64,000 nt of DNA from Ricinus communis (Eukaryota; Streptophyta; Magnoliopsida; Malpighiales; Euphorbiaceae), in NCBI RefSeq assembly GCF_019578655.1, contig NC_063256.1, forward strand, positions 4,340,001 through 4,404,000. Direction: 5' to 3'. Shown here in pieces: positions 53,768 through 64,000 of this stretch; within the stretch, counting starts at the first letter, position 1, and the number at the start of each line of letters is the position of its first letter. Below the pieces are notes generated by a model. That model was not told the origin of the DNA and ran no database searches. It saw only the letters and a list, made by a program, of their open reading frames with translations. Made by a program: the position numbers and the translations under genes.

Positions 53768-54693
53768 GACCCCAAATGTACAAAGATCATGGGGTTTAAT
53801 TCTTTTTTTTTTTTTTTTTAAAATCCCATTCTGGTCAACAATGTCAAGCATCCTCTCCATTCGAGCAAGTTAGCTAGCTCTTATCCATACCTAATTACCC
53901 AATCTGGGTTATTTCCAGACAAATAGCAAGTGAGAACTCTTGACACAATGCATCAACTCTAATTCAAAACAATGAGTAAAAAAGTAGAAAAAGACGCAAT
54001 TCTCTTTCATTATGAGACTTAAGCTATCAAGAGTTTGAAATTCATTTTCTATAGAATAACAAAGGAACCATATTTTTATATTGTTAAGAGAAAAATAAAA
54101 TTAAACTATAAAAAGGGTTCTGTATCGCACAGGCAATGCTTAATTAGTATATTATTAATTCAATAATAAAAAATATGAATAGAATATGTTAATTCAAGAT
54201 AACCATTAGAAAGGTGTATTTTTTTAATAAGTTTGTACTTTTATTATTGTATTTTCAGCACTGGATATGCATTTTTATTAGCGTGAGTAGCAGTAGTTAA
54301 ATAGAAGAAGAGGTAGAGTTGTGTAATAGAATTATTAAAATGACAAGAAATGAGAAGGTAACGTGGCTTTGCGTGCTGAGACTGAACAAAGAGGCCCGAG
54401 TAGTTGGCTGATTAAGCAGCACAGTTCCCTTAACCCACTTGATCTAACTCCAGTTTGGGAACACAAATAGAAGCACAGTATGGCGTATCTCTATTACTTG
54501 GATTCCTCTCTCTCTTTCACTCTTTCTTTCTCTCTCTTTATTTCATCCCCTACAGAAGAAAAAAAAAAAACCTACTTAATACCAAACTTAGCCCATGCAC
54601 TTTGTCTTCTTCACCTCCAACACCCACCTCCCTTCCCCCCGTCTCTCTCTCTCTATATATCTCATTCTCAGATTTTCTCTTCTTGGCTCACCC

Positions 54694-54701
54694 TATAAAT
54701 A
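54694..54701 (+). promoter_or_regulatory. TATA box of the PRE-like gene
   Basis: CTATAAATACC contains a textbook TATAAATA, 246 bases before the start codon. Transcription should begin near 54725, giving a pyrimidine-rich leader of about 215 bases. The CT-rich tracts at 54500-54660 lie just upstream. Confidence 0.65.
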
Positions 54702-54753
54702 CCTCTCTTACTTCTCTGTCTTTAACTACTTGTCTATCTTTCTCAAGAGTTGC

Positions 54754-54786
54754 ATGCCCTTGAATACTCTTACACCTCACTCATAA
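54754..54786 (+). promoter_or_regulatory. Upstream ORF in the PRE-like gene leader
   Basis: A 10-residue uORF (ATG at 54754, TAA at 54784-54786) lies in the predicted leader, 153 bases before the main ATG. It may moderate translation of the growth regulator; this is untested. Confidence 0.4.
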
Positions 54787-54939
54787 GCTTGCTTTTCTTT
54801 GCTTTCTTTATTTTTGCTCTGACGAGTTACTTAGTACTTCCCCGTTTGTCTTTCCATAACTTGGCTGGCTAGTTAATTTGTGATACTCGTTTCTTTCTCA
54901 AGTTATATAGTAGCAACAGTGCAGCATTTAGCTAACACA

Positions 54940-55584
54940 ATGTCGAGCAGAAGATCTCGTTCCAGGCAGTCAGGTGTTTCTAGGATTTCTGATGATCAAA
55001 TCATCGATCTTGTTTCCAAGTTGCAACAACTTATTCCTGAGATTCGGAATAGGCGCTCCGACAAGGTACTTACCAAGCCAGCTAGTGTGGTCTTTTTATT
55101 TTATTTTATTTTATCATTCTCTCTTTCTCTCTCTATCTAAGTAGATTCAGAATTTGTGTGGCCTTCATTCTTTTAAGTAAAAGATAAGTCATATATTAAC
55201 GCACAGCCTCATTTATTTTCTATGGGGTGCATTCTAGCTACTACAACTTGAGGTGTGGGACTCAGTTGTTCCCTAGCTATTATGAGTTTTCCACAGACAG
55301 AAGAAAATTCTTGTGATTAATAAATGTAAATACATGCAGTTTAATTAATGCACACATACAATAAGCTTTGTTTAATAAGTATATAATCAACATATGACTA
55401 ATAACTTAATTTACTTAATATGAAACAGGTGTCTGCATCAAAGGTGCTTCAAGAAACTTGCAACTATATAAAAAGCTTACATAGAGAAGTGGATGATCTT
55501 AGCGACCGTTTGTCGGAGCTTTTGGCTTCAACTGACAGCGATAGTGCTCAAGCAGCCATAATTAGGAGTTTATTCATGGAGTAG
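54940..55584 (+). CDS. PRE/KIDARI-type atypical bHLH protein
   Basis: Two coding exons (54940-55065 and 55429-55584; donor AAG|GTACTT, acceptor AAACAG) give 93 residues. The start [12 protein letters not shown] is the conserved family N-terminus. A helix-loop-helix spans about 17-75 ([20 protein letters not shown], then [20 protein letters not shown]), but the DNA-contacting basic region lacks the Glu and Arg residues needed to bind an E-box. Such proteins dimerise with and sequester inhibitory HLH partners (IBH1, HFR1/PAR1-type), and so promote cell elongation downstream of brassinosteroid, gibberellin and light signals. Length and intron position match Arabidopsis PRE1-PRE6 (91-94 residues). 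Gene order near the CYP23-like and kelch genes favours PRE6/KIDARI as the closest counterpart, although the C-terminus SLFME differs from what I recall for that protein. Confidence 0.95.
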
Positions 55585-58264
55585 AGGACGAGAACGATAT
55601 GATATCATACTTCTAATTTTATCATACTGGCATTGTATTATTTCTTCGATATATATATAAAATATATATGTAATATGTATGCACTTCTAGGGTTTTGGTC
55701 ATTAGGCCAGGACAAAGGGTTAACATGGTCCTGCTAGTATTAGCTAGCTATCTCCATTTTCATGAAAACCCCTTCTTTAGTAACTCTTGTAGTAATTATT
55801 AGCCCATATAATAAGTGAACCTGTACGTGTATTTCTCATGCTACTAATAGAAAGCTACGTTTAGTTTCTGTCTGCGTTATCTTATTCAGAGTATCAAAAA
55901 ATTTCAAGATTAACTACTTGTATTGATGATTGTGCCTCAGTACTTCCCGATAATTCATATATGAAATGCGTAGAGCCATAGACGACTTATATATCCAGCA
56001 GCCATTAATATTTTAAATCTGTAATTATACAAGTTAAATCTATATCTTCTTATGAATCTAAGTTATATGGAAGAAAACCCTTATGATCAGGAGTGGACCC
56101 AAAATGGTCCATCTTTGAAGTTGACAGTCGATAACACGTGACTTTACCCCACACTTATAATTTTTGTAATGTGCCTCACACTGCAACAACTTGAAATTAA
56201 TATATTTGTATACGTATGAACCCGTGATATAATATTGTTTTTGGCATTTTGGATCCCTTTTCACTTTCCTCGACATCAAACGTGGCCTTAATTTCATTAA
56301 CTTAGTACTTCCACCTTACCATGACCGTATTGTTCTTCATAAATATATATGGATATTATAGTTTTGGATATAGAGATGGAGACCATGCAAGTTGATATAA
56401 CGTGACAAATGCAAATGGCAATTTATTTAGCATCATGTGATTCAGGGTCTAGTAGCAGCTCTAATTTACGCAAGGAAGACGGCAGATAGAGTGACCTTGC
56501 ATCCTCTCATACATGCATTCGGTGAAAAATTTGTTTCAGTTATAGGAAAAAGTATTTATGTATAGTACGTAAAAGATGGAGATGAATCTTAGGTCCGAGT
56601 AAACATGATATGTGTGTACGCCACTTGATTTAATCAATAGTAAGTTGAAAATTGGATTTTCTATTCCTTGCTTGTTAGTCAATGTGCATGCATGGTGCAA
56701 GCCGTAGGCAATTTCAAAATAGTTCTTCTTTGTTCTTGATACAGCGAATAGGGCTGGCCTTGCAGAAAAAAAAAAACGAATAGGGTTGGCGACCGCAATA
56801 ATTATATGTTTATAGCTAGGTATGGAATGTATATTATAAGTTTCTTTGGGTCCCCATTACTGTAATAAGTTAATTTAATGTTTATTCTTTCTGCTATATG
56901 TACATATATAGCTGTGATACAACAGTAGAATTTTCTTTTGTTTTCTTTTTCGGTTTACTGTTGAACGATTTGTATATTGATAACTAAAAATAAATGCAAG
57001 TAGCTGTGATTGTCAAGGCTCAAGCAATAGAGCTGAAATTCATATATAATTATATTGCTACCATCAAAGTCTATTTACACGTTATAGTGCAAAGATAAGT
57101 ACATGGAAATCTATGGCTATATAGGATAATAATAGATCAACTGTAACAACAACTTAAAGGGATGGACGATCTATGTCTTGCATGATAATGATAAAGCTAG
57201 GATACTTTTTTTTGCCGTTAATACTGTTATCTTGATGAGCGTCCTTTTCCCGTAGCAGTTCGTACTTTTTTTCTTAAATTGGTATCATAAATCATACGTG
57301 CAACTCAAATCTGGCTGCTTTATAAATGTATGGAAATTCTTTATCTATGTTTTTTATAATGTATTTCATCAATTTGATAAATCATTGATATATTTTTATT
57401 AATTTTAAATAATTAAATACGTGATAATTATCGAATATTAAAATTTAAAATATATATATATTATTTTCATATTTTTTGCAATATATACGTAGATGAAAAT
57501 TAAATGTGAAATAATCTCAAACCTATTTTTGGTATGCTATTTTGCTCTTGGGTGAAAATATTAGTTGCAACGAAATAAAACGGCCTGAAATTTGTTGTTG
57601 GTTGATTTATTGTTTGGAGCCCAACTTTTCAAGAATGAGCCCAATAATAAAAGCCCTAAAAGCAATAGTGTATATCAACTCACAGAGCTCCACGTCAGCC
57701 ATGTAATTTCCAAGTCAGATAGAATAAACCATTTTTATACTGTATATTTTATATTGATACTGAAATTTATATTTAAAATAATTTAATTATCTAAGTTTCT
57801 AGATAATTTTTTTTTTCCATGCTGCTTCTTATTTGTATAGATATATGGATTACCACATCAAATTTAGCTCAAACCAACCAAAACAAAAAGCCAAGCTAGT
57901 TTTTTTTCGTTTTTTGTTGCTTTAGAAACTAAAGCTGAGATTTTTATTATAAAAAGGAGATTTCCTCTTGTTTCTTCCTTCAAATTTTTGGTTTTCTTGT
58001 AGAAATTAAATGGTCGCACATTCACTTACAAATTTCTTAATTTGCACAGTGATTTCTTCATCAATGACTATTTATAAATTGTAGTAAATTGCTCTTATAA
58101 ATCATTCCAACAATGAGTGAGTTTTGCTATTATTTCTGCAACGCGTAATTATTAAAAAACAACCACTTTCACATCCTTTAACACGGAGTCTAAGATTTGC
58201 AAAATCTCAAGCATTTGTTTCATAATATAAACAAGGTGAAATCATTTTAGTCAAAATTAAATAA

Positions 58265-58531
58265 GTGAACCTTCAAGTTGATTTTAGACCAACGCTAGAG
58301 GCCATCCAACAACTCATTCGATTAAGATATGCAAGGGTTGATCTTTGTACGGATTTTGAGACGCGAAATTGCACAGTAGCCAAAATCAGAAACGGGAGGA
58401 TTGATCGAGATATGATATTCCCCCTTTATCAGGCGTCTCCACACCGAGAGATCTTCTGCCCATCACCCACTTTCTACCGACAATTGGCCTCCATTAAAGC
58501 TTGTGCACCCAAGATATATTCGGTCAGATAA
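58265..58531 (+). other. GC-richer island with an 88-codon open frame, unrecognised
   Basis: The island stands out from its AT-rich flanks and stays open for 88 codons ending in TAA at 58529-58531. The frame begins with GTG, has no ATG near its start, no splice support and no domain I recognise (it includes PLYQASPHREIFCPSPTFYR). It could be a transposon or processed-gene relic, or chance. I would not annotate it as a gene. Confidence 0.25.
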
Positions 58532-59093
58532 AGCTAGGAGCAAGCCTTGCCTCCAAGAATGAAACCCAAGGATATATAGCAACGAGCTTTGGTTACTAAA
58601 TAAGATGAATCTGAAAGCAATATCCATCCTTGCTCGCCTAAAAAATCAATATTAAATTCATGGATCTACCTTTATACTTTCTAGCACCAACATGGTCTCC
58701 CCTCATCTAGATTATATACCTTTAGGCTCACAAAAATTAGATATGTTATTGTTAATGCGTACTTTGCATTAAGAAATTGAAAACAAATGTGAAATTTGGC
58801 CTTCAGATTGGATAAATAAAATAATTATTAAAATTTTCTATTAGTTTCATTTTAATCATAAAATTTTAATATATTCAACTTTAGATATATTTCAAAGTAA
58901 TCACTTTGTAATGAAAAATTCTGCATTTAATTTATTAAAATTTTAAAGTTTAAAAGAGACATGAAATTTTAGATAAAATAAATTATTTAAAAAATCAATT
59001 TAGAACATTTAAAAATGATAAATATTTCATTAAAATATCATCTAAGGTGAGAAGAGACTAAATAGGTATCTATAATAAAGTAAATGAATATGT

Positions 59094-59114
59094 ATCGTTT
59101 CGGTCCGAAACGAT
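59094..59114. repeat. Perfect 10-bp palindrome
   Basis: ATCGTTTCGG and CCGAAACGAT flank a single T. It lies at the edge of a region of cgaacg-type repeats and may be the terminal hairpin or inverted end of a small transposon. Confidence 0.6.
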
Positions 59115-59209
59115 CGAATAGAACAAATGTGCATTATTATGTACCGAAAAATCTCTATCATTTTTTATTGGAATGGGTGGAATGATACCAAAATGATCAG
59201 TTCAATCGA

Positions 59210-59283
59210 GACGAACGAAACAAGCTAAGATATAAAGGTCAAATTTAAGGACGAACGAGACAAACTAAGATATAAATATCTTG
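59210..59283 (+). repeat. 40-bp imperfect tandem repeat
   Basis: Two units beginning GACGAACGA, each running through CTAAGATATAAA, start at 59210 and 59250. They lie about 100 bases after the palindrome and may belong to the same element. Confidence 0.7.
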
Positions 59284-59689
59284 TAATGATACTTATTACT
59301 CAACCTCATCCTTGTCTAAAAAAAACAACAATAATATAATAAATTGATTTTCTATTTCTACATGCATAAAATTATGATTATAAAATATAGATAAAAAGAC
59401 CTATATAAAATAAATATTATTTTAAATTTTTTATTATTAATGAATTACAAATTGCACTATTAGAATTAATATAGTTATTAAGATTATATTCTAGATTGAA
59501 AATTTACTTATTTAATAAGATCTCATTCAATAAAATAACTTATAATATCATATAAGGTTTTGCTTAATAATATAATCGCATATATCTTAAATAAAATACC
59601 AAAATATTCCAATACCAACTAGTTCCAAAAATAATTTTGGAATGGCTGTCATGATGAAATTAATAAACCGTCTCCTTAATAAGTTTAAA

Positions 59690-60970
59690 TGGGAATGGTA
59701 GGGCAACCGCTCATTTAAGAATATCCGAATATAAACTCGATTAAAATATATATATTCGAACTCGTTCCAAATCCGTTTGAAAAATTGTTTTTGTTACCCG
59801 ACTCCGTCTCAAACTCAAATAGGAAATACTCGCTTACCACCTGAACCCGATTAAAACTTGTTCAAATTAAATAATTATTAAATATATTTATGGATATTTA
59901 AATGGATAGTAGATACCATACCCGATTATATAAATATTCCGGTAATTAGATGGGTATTCGCTTACAATAATTATATTCTAAAATATATTAATAAAAATTA
60001 AAGTAAATAAAAAATAATATAATCAAGTTTAAAATATTCAACATTAAATATTCAATATATTAATGTAATCCAAACATAAATTTAATAAATTTAAAATAAT
60101 GTTCTAAATAAAAAAATTATATATATATAAATAAATTTCTGAGATTTTAATTTTTTTTTGACATGTGTGCTTAATTTTTAATATATAAATTTTTTATTTT
60201 AAATGTGTATTTATTTATTTTGATATATATACTTATTTCCCGACACATAGGATTCAAGTTTATATATAATTTTATAATTTTTTCTATCAATTTATTGATT
60301 AATAAATTATATTTCTAACTAAATAATCGACGCTAATTCTAAAAAATAACATATTAATTATATTTTAATATTTTATTAACTAATAAATAGTTTTCTAATC
60401 ACATAATAATATTAATTCTATCTTAACAAATAGTATACTAATTATATTTTAATATTATATTAACTAATAAATTAGTTTTTTAATTAGATAACACTTCTAA
60501 TTCTAGAATATATTTTTAATATTATATTCAATTATAAATTATAATTCTTTAATTATATAATAAATTTTTACTTTTAAAAAATAGTAATATTGATAGTACT
60601 AATTTATATAATATTAAAACTAATTAATAAATATTTTTAAAATGACTTTAATATTATTATATTAATAAAATTCTAAAATTTTAAAAATAGTTAGTTTGCT
60701 ATTATTTATTAAAATATTATAAATTATTAAATTAAAAATTTTATTAAATTATATCTATTTATTTAATTTTATAATCGAAATAATTATAATAGCCGTGCAA
60801 CCCACGAATAAGTAAATATTAAATTTAAATATAATGGTATTTGGATAATGAGTACCCGCGAATTGAGATTTAAATCTGACCTGAATTTAATGTGGATAGT
60901 AAAATTAAATTTTAAATTTATTTATTATTAACTTGATCTGTCTTATTAACATTTATTCGAATTGGATGTT
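59690..60970. repeat. Degraded dispersed repeat, copy 2, interrupted by a Helitron-like insertion
   Basis: The left part (59690 to about 60130) and right part (about 60815-60970) together follow the order of phrases in the copy at 27.42-27.99 kb. The left part has GATTAAAATATATATATTCG, TTAAATGGATA and AAAATATATTAATAAAAATT. The right part has ATCTGACCTGAATT and TTCGAATTGGATG. The Helitron-like sequence lies between them. The superfamily is unknown. Confidence 0.35.
60140..60810 (+). mobile_element. Helitron-like non-autonomous element, copy 2
   Basis: Follows copy 1 (46265-47011) along its length: a head with GTGTGCTTAATTTTTA, the GATATATATACT and CGACACATAG phrases, the repeated AATATTATATTAACTAATAA body and the right-end word CCGTGCAACCCACG (60793-60806). 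The terminal hairpin is more decayed and no clean CTRR end follows. It appears to be an older or more damaged copy. Confidence 0.45.
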
Positions 60971-61149
60971 CAAAATTATCTGTATGACTTACATTCCTAA
61001 ATTTAATGGCAAAATTCGACTTCATTTCAAAATAAAATGTAAAAGGTTAGTTTTTTTTTTCCCTTTAATGCAAAAAAGGAAAGAAAACACCTAATTACAT
61101 AAATACGCAAAACCCGTTGGTGAGTTGTAACTGCCGCGTTACGCAACCA

Positions 61150-61318
61150 GCAACTAAAAACAAATTCAACTTCGTGTCCGAGAAAAGAGAAAAAAAGAAA
61201 AACTCCAAGCTGAAGAGTGAAAGATCTGCTCCGGCTCTCGTCTTTGCTTCATCTGGAAGCTTATTCTCCTCGCTCGATCCGAAGCATCAGCGCCCACTAT
61301 CCTTCAGCCCAAGCACGG
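61150..61318 (+). other. Leader (5' untranslated) exon of the RRM gene
   Basis: A GC-richer block free of ATG ends at the donor CGG|GTGATT (GT at 61319-61320). Two possible acceptors, AG at 61681-61682 and AG at 61688-61689, precede the start codon at 61694. The upstream boundary is a guess. Confidence 0.45.
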
Positions 61319-61693
61319 GTGATTCCATTTTACCTATTTTGCACAGTTGCTATCATTTAACTCTAATTTACCCATTCATTTTTTGTGAGCGAATCATAGA
61401 AACTTCTTGTCTGGCCTTGTTTGGAATAAAACATGTGCAAGATTTCAATTGAGTTAATTCTCTTAAAATAATGTCATATTTTTAGCATGATTTCATTTCT
61501 TTCAAAATGCCTTCAAAATTTTTAAGTTGAAAGTATTTAATTCTAGTATCTATGAGTTGAATTTAGTCTGAACATACGGATTGATTAGATAGATGAAAGT
61601 TCTTGCATTCTTACAAGAATTCAATTCGGTTTTTGAAATTGGACGGTTCAGATAAATCAATTCTAATTTTTGTTTTGTTTAGGTTTTAGGATT

Positions 61694-63478
61694 ATGGATC
61701 AAGATGGGCATGCTGTAGAAGTTACAGGTCTATCTCCTAGTACTACAGAGAAGGATCTCTATGATTTTTTCTCATTCTCAGGTTCAATTGAGCATGTTGA
61801 AATTGTCAGGTATGCCCATATATTTTTTTTTTTGGGTTCATTATTATTAAAAGTAACTTAATTGCCATTTGTTGATATTGGAAAATTCTTTTAAATGGAT
61901 GGATACAGATGCGGTGATTATGCATGTACTGCATATGTGACTTTCAAGAATGCATATTCTCAAGAAACTGCAGTGTTGCTCAGTGTAAGTGTTGGCCCTA
62001 TAACTATTGCTGGTTGCTAAATTAATTATGTGCACTTTTGGCATGTGTGGTTTGGTTATATGTTTCTTGAATATGTCCATTTTAATATTAATGATACTAG
62101 TTATCTGGGTTCTTTCTGTCTATTTCACTAGTATAGAACTTGTAACAGGTTCTTGAATATGAAACACTGAAATATAGCTCGATGGATATAAACTATGGGG
62201 ACGATTTTCTTTTGCCACAGCTTGTATCTAACGTGGTGAACAGTTTCAAAATCAGTCTTAAGAATTTAGATGTGGAAGTCATTTCATTAACAATTATATG
62301 ATTGCTTTTACAGTTATTAGCCTCCAACAGCGTTGGTATTTGGCAAAAGTAGCGATGTTGCTATAGATGGTATTCATTTTATTAGATCTTCTCTGTGATG
62401 TCTGCAATTTGTCAGAGGTTGAGGCTATCAATTAATTTGAGCTGTATATTTTAACTAATAATGTGGGATCTTCAAAGAAATTTCTACTGCTTCCATTAGT
62501 ATTAGTATATCACCATCTGAAACTTGCTCCTATAATTGTCAACCTGAACATTATAGCTCCACAATATCTTGGTTTTTCCTTTAGTATATGTTCCCATCAA
62601 AAACAGATTTTACCATCAGTTAGTTTTTTTTTTTTATATTATTACTTCTATTATTGAAATTTGCAGGTACATTTCTAGTTGATTTCCAATTACCCTATTT
62701 ATCCCTGTATTAATTGCATGAAACATTGATAAGTTCATTTTTAATTCTTTGTTGCTTCTTTGCTGATGATTATGTGACTAAAGGTTTGTTGTTATCTTAC
62801 TGCTCTTCCTATTATTATGATTTTAGGGTGCTACGATTTTGGAAGAACGTGTATGCATAACACGCTGGGGGCACTATATAGATGAATTTGATCTTTGGAA
62901 CACGCCTTCATTGAGAGTTGAAGATGAAAGGGAATCAACTGTATGCCTTCTATATTTTCTCTATTGTGCTAATATGATGATCTATTATTACGAGTTGGAT
63001 TCTTATTTCAGGTCATTATTTAATAGTTGGATCTTTCATTTTGTAGCATCCCCCAGAAAGAAGTCAGTATGTTCCTAGCGCTGGAGAAGCAGTAATAATG
63101 GCTCAGGAAGTGGTAAAAAACATGGTGGCTAAGGGGTATGTGCTGGGAAAAGACACTTTGAGCAAGGCGAAAGCTTTTGATGAGTCTCACCAAGTGACTG
63201 CAACAGCTGCAGCTAAGGTTGCCGAGTTCACAGAGAGAATTGGTCTTGCTGATAAAATATTTGCAGGCATGGAAGCTATGAAATCTGTGGATCAGAAGTA
63301 CCATGTATCTGATATGACTAAATCAGCTGTCTCAGCAACAGGTAGAACAGCTGTCGCAGCTGCAAGCACTGTGGTAAACAGCAGCTACTTCTCCAAGGGT
63401 GCTCTTTGGGTGTCGGGTGCTTTAAATCGAGCGGCCAAAGCTGCTGCTGACATAGGTGCCAGGGGTGTTCAACAATGA
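61694..63478 (+). CDS. RRM protein, binding partner of ACD11 (BPA1)-like
   Basis: Four coding exons (61694-61809, 61909-61984, 62827-62940 and 63047-63478) join in frame with GT-AG borders to give 245 residues, close to the family's usual length. An RRM spans about 7-79: RNP2-like VEVTGLS (8-14) and an RNP1-like strand TAYVTFK (46-52) that lacks the aromatic residues normally used to hold RNA. The C-terminal half (about 112-245) is an Ala-rich helical domain with GYVLGKDTLSKAKAFDESH and VVNSSYFSKGALWVSGAL, typical of this family. In Arabidopsis BPA1 binds ACD11, a sphingolipid-transfer protein whose loss triggers cell death, and relatives take part in immune and ROS control. Whether this member binds RNA is doubtful from its RNP1. 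The start MDQDGHAVEV matches the family N-terminus. Confidence 0.93.
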
Positions 63479-63591
63479 GGAGTCTGTTCAACTTGGAGAC
63501 AGTTTCTGATACTGTATAACATATGTAAAGAGTGTAACTAATGATAGTTTTATACTTTTGTACAGTACATGCTGGTTTATTCAAGTAGGGA

Positions 63592-63597
63592 AATAAA
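63592..63597 (+). terminator. Poly(A) signal of the RRM gene
   Basis: AATAAA lies 114 bases after the stop codon, with T/G-rich sequence after it (TTTGTTC, then CTTGTGTGG). This fits a plant near-upstream polyadenylation element. Confidence 0.5.
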
Positions 63598-63599
63598 CT

Positions 63600-64000
63600 T
63601 TGTTCATAACATAATCTTGTGTGGCTGTTAGCATGGCCAACTTATGGCATTATTATTGCTCTGCGGGTGCATTAGCTATATGTCTGAATGTTGACCTCAA
63701 GATTTGCTTGAAGGCTTGCTAACTACACCTTAAGGGATTTGAAATTATTACATTGAAATATTCGGTAGCCAGTCCCCAAAATAGTTTGTATGATTACCAT
63801 TGACAATGAACGGAGCTATATAAGAGGTAAACATTTTCTACAGTTATTATAAAAGTGGTGAACGCCTATGTGGTGAGGAGACTCGAATTTTGAACAACAT
63901 CAATTTTCAGAAATAGAAATGCCAATCAAGACATTTTCAAATTAATTAATATTTTTCATGTTTATGACGGAGCATAGCCTCGTACAATTATTCTTACGAA
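63600..64000. other. Downstream intergenic sequence
   Basis: After the RRM gene the last 400 bases contain no recognisable feature. Confidence 0.5.

Larger units (their letters stand above)
37700..54440. other. Intergenic region with transposon debris
   Basis: No intact protein gene is seen over about 16.7 kb. Open frames are short, low-complexity or antisense to each other. Contents described separately include a tRNA-like unit at 38.1 kb, an unclassified repeat at 42.5-43.8 kb, LINE and Helitron-like remnants at 45.8-47.0 kb, LTR-type debris at 48.47-48.63 kb, a core promoter at 51.03 kb and direct repeats at 51.9-52.9 kb. A 20-base direct repeat (TAACGAACTTTTGGCAAAAA) lies at 41487-41506 and 41560-41579. 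AT repeats lie near 53108-53128 and 53300-53320. Confidence 0.6.
55590..61100. other. Intergenic region between the PRE-like and RRM genes
   Basis: About 5.5 kb without a supported gene. The first few hundred bases are probably the 3' untranslated region of the PRE-like gene. A GC-richer patch at 58262-58600, a perfect palindrome at 59094-59114, a 40-bp tandem repeat at 59210-59283 and nested repeats at 59.69-60.97 kb are described separately. The rest is AT-rich with no pattern I can name. Confidence 0.6.

Overview
This window is nuclear DNA of a flowering plant, most likely a eudicot. It is strongly AT-rich, with long AT stretches, GA/CT and AT microsatellites, GT-AG introns, spread-out small genes and scraps of plant transposons. 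I cannot name the species. The protein sequences and gene order suggest a rosid, but that is inference.

Four protein-coding genes can be supported. From left to right they are: an F-box/kelch-repeat protein of the SKIP11 type on the minus strand (10957-12225, with an intron in its 5' leader reaching 13076); a secreted or ER cyclophilin of the CYP23 type on the plus strand (eight coding exons, 32321-36288); a PRE/KIDARI-type atypical bHLH growth regulator on the plus strand (two exons, 54940-55584); and an RRM protein of the ACD11-binding-partner (BPA1-like) family on the plus strand (four coding exons, 61694-63478). All four open frames join through consensus splice sites and none shows a break. 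In Arabidopsis, from memory, the first three families sit next to each other near At1g26930-At1g26945, and a kelch gene and an RRM gene sit together near At1g14330-At1g14340. The window therefore looks like one unduplicated ancestral block containing both sets.

The four genes are not an operon-like system. They act in different processes: ubiquitin-ligase adaptor, prolyl isomerase of the secretory pathway, brassinosteroid/gibberellin/light-linked cell elongation, and control of ACD11-related cell death.

The remaining roughly 85% is intergenic. 1-10.9 kb has no gene that I can support. 14-32 kb is a very AT-rich desert with a cluster of ABA-type G-boxes near 19.5 kb, a GC-richer hairpin near 14.5 kb and a degraded repeat near 27.4-28 kb. 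37.7-54.4 kb holds a tRNA-derived Pol III-like unit, an unclassified repeat near 42.5-43.8 kb, a dead LINE fragment (45.8-46.2 kb) beside a Helitron-like repeat (46.3-47.0 kb), LTR-type debris near 48.5 kb, an orphan core promoter near 51.0 kb and a pair of roughly 300-bp direct repeats around 52 kb. 55.6-61.1 kb holds a second Helitron-like copy nested in another repeat.

I found no convincing unknown multi-gene system. The most interesting items are regulatory: a repeated G-box/W-box module upstream of the kelch gene, a perfect hairpin just after its stop codon, short upstream ORFs, orphan promoter-like islands and nested mobile elements.
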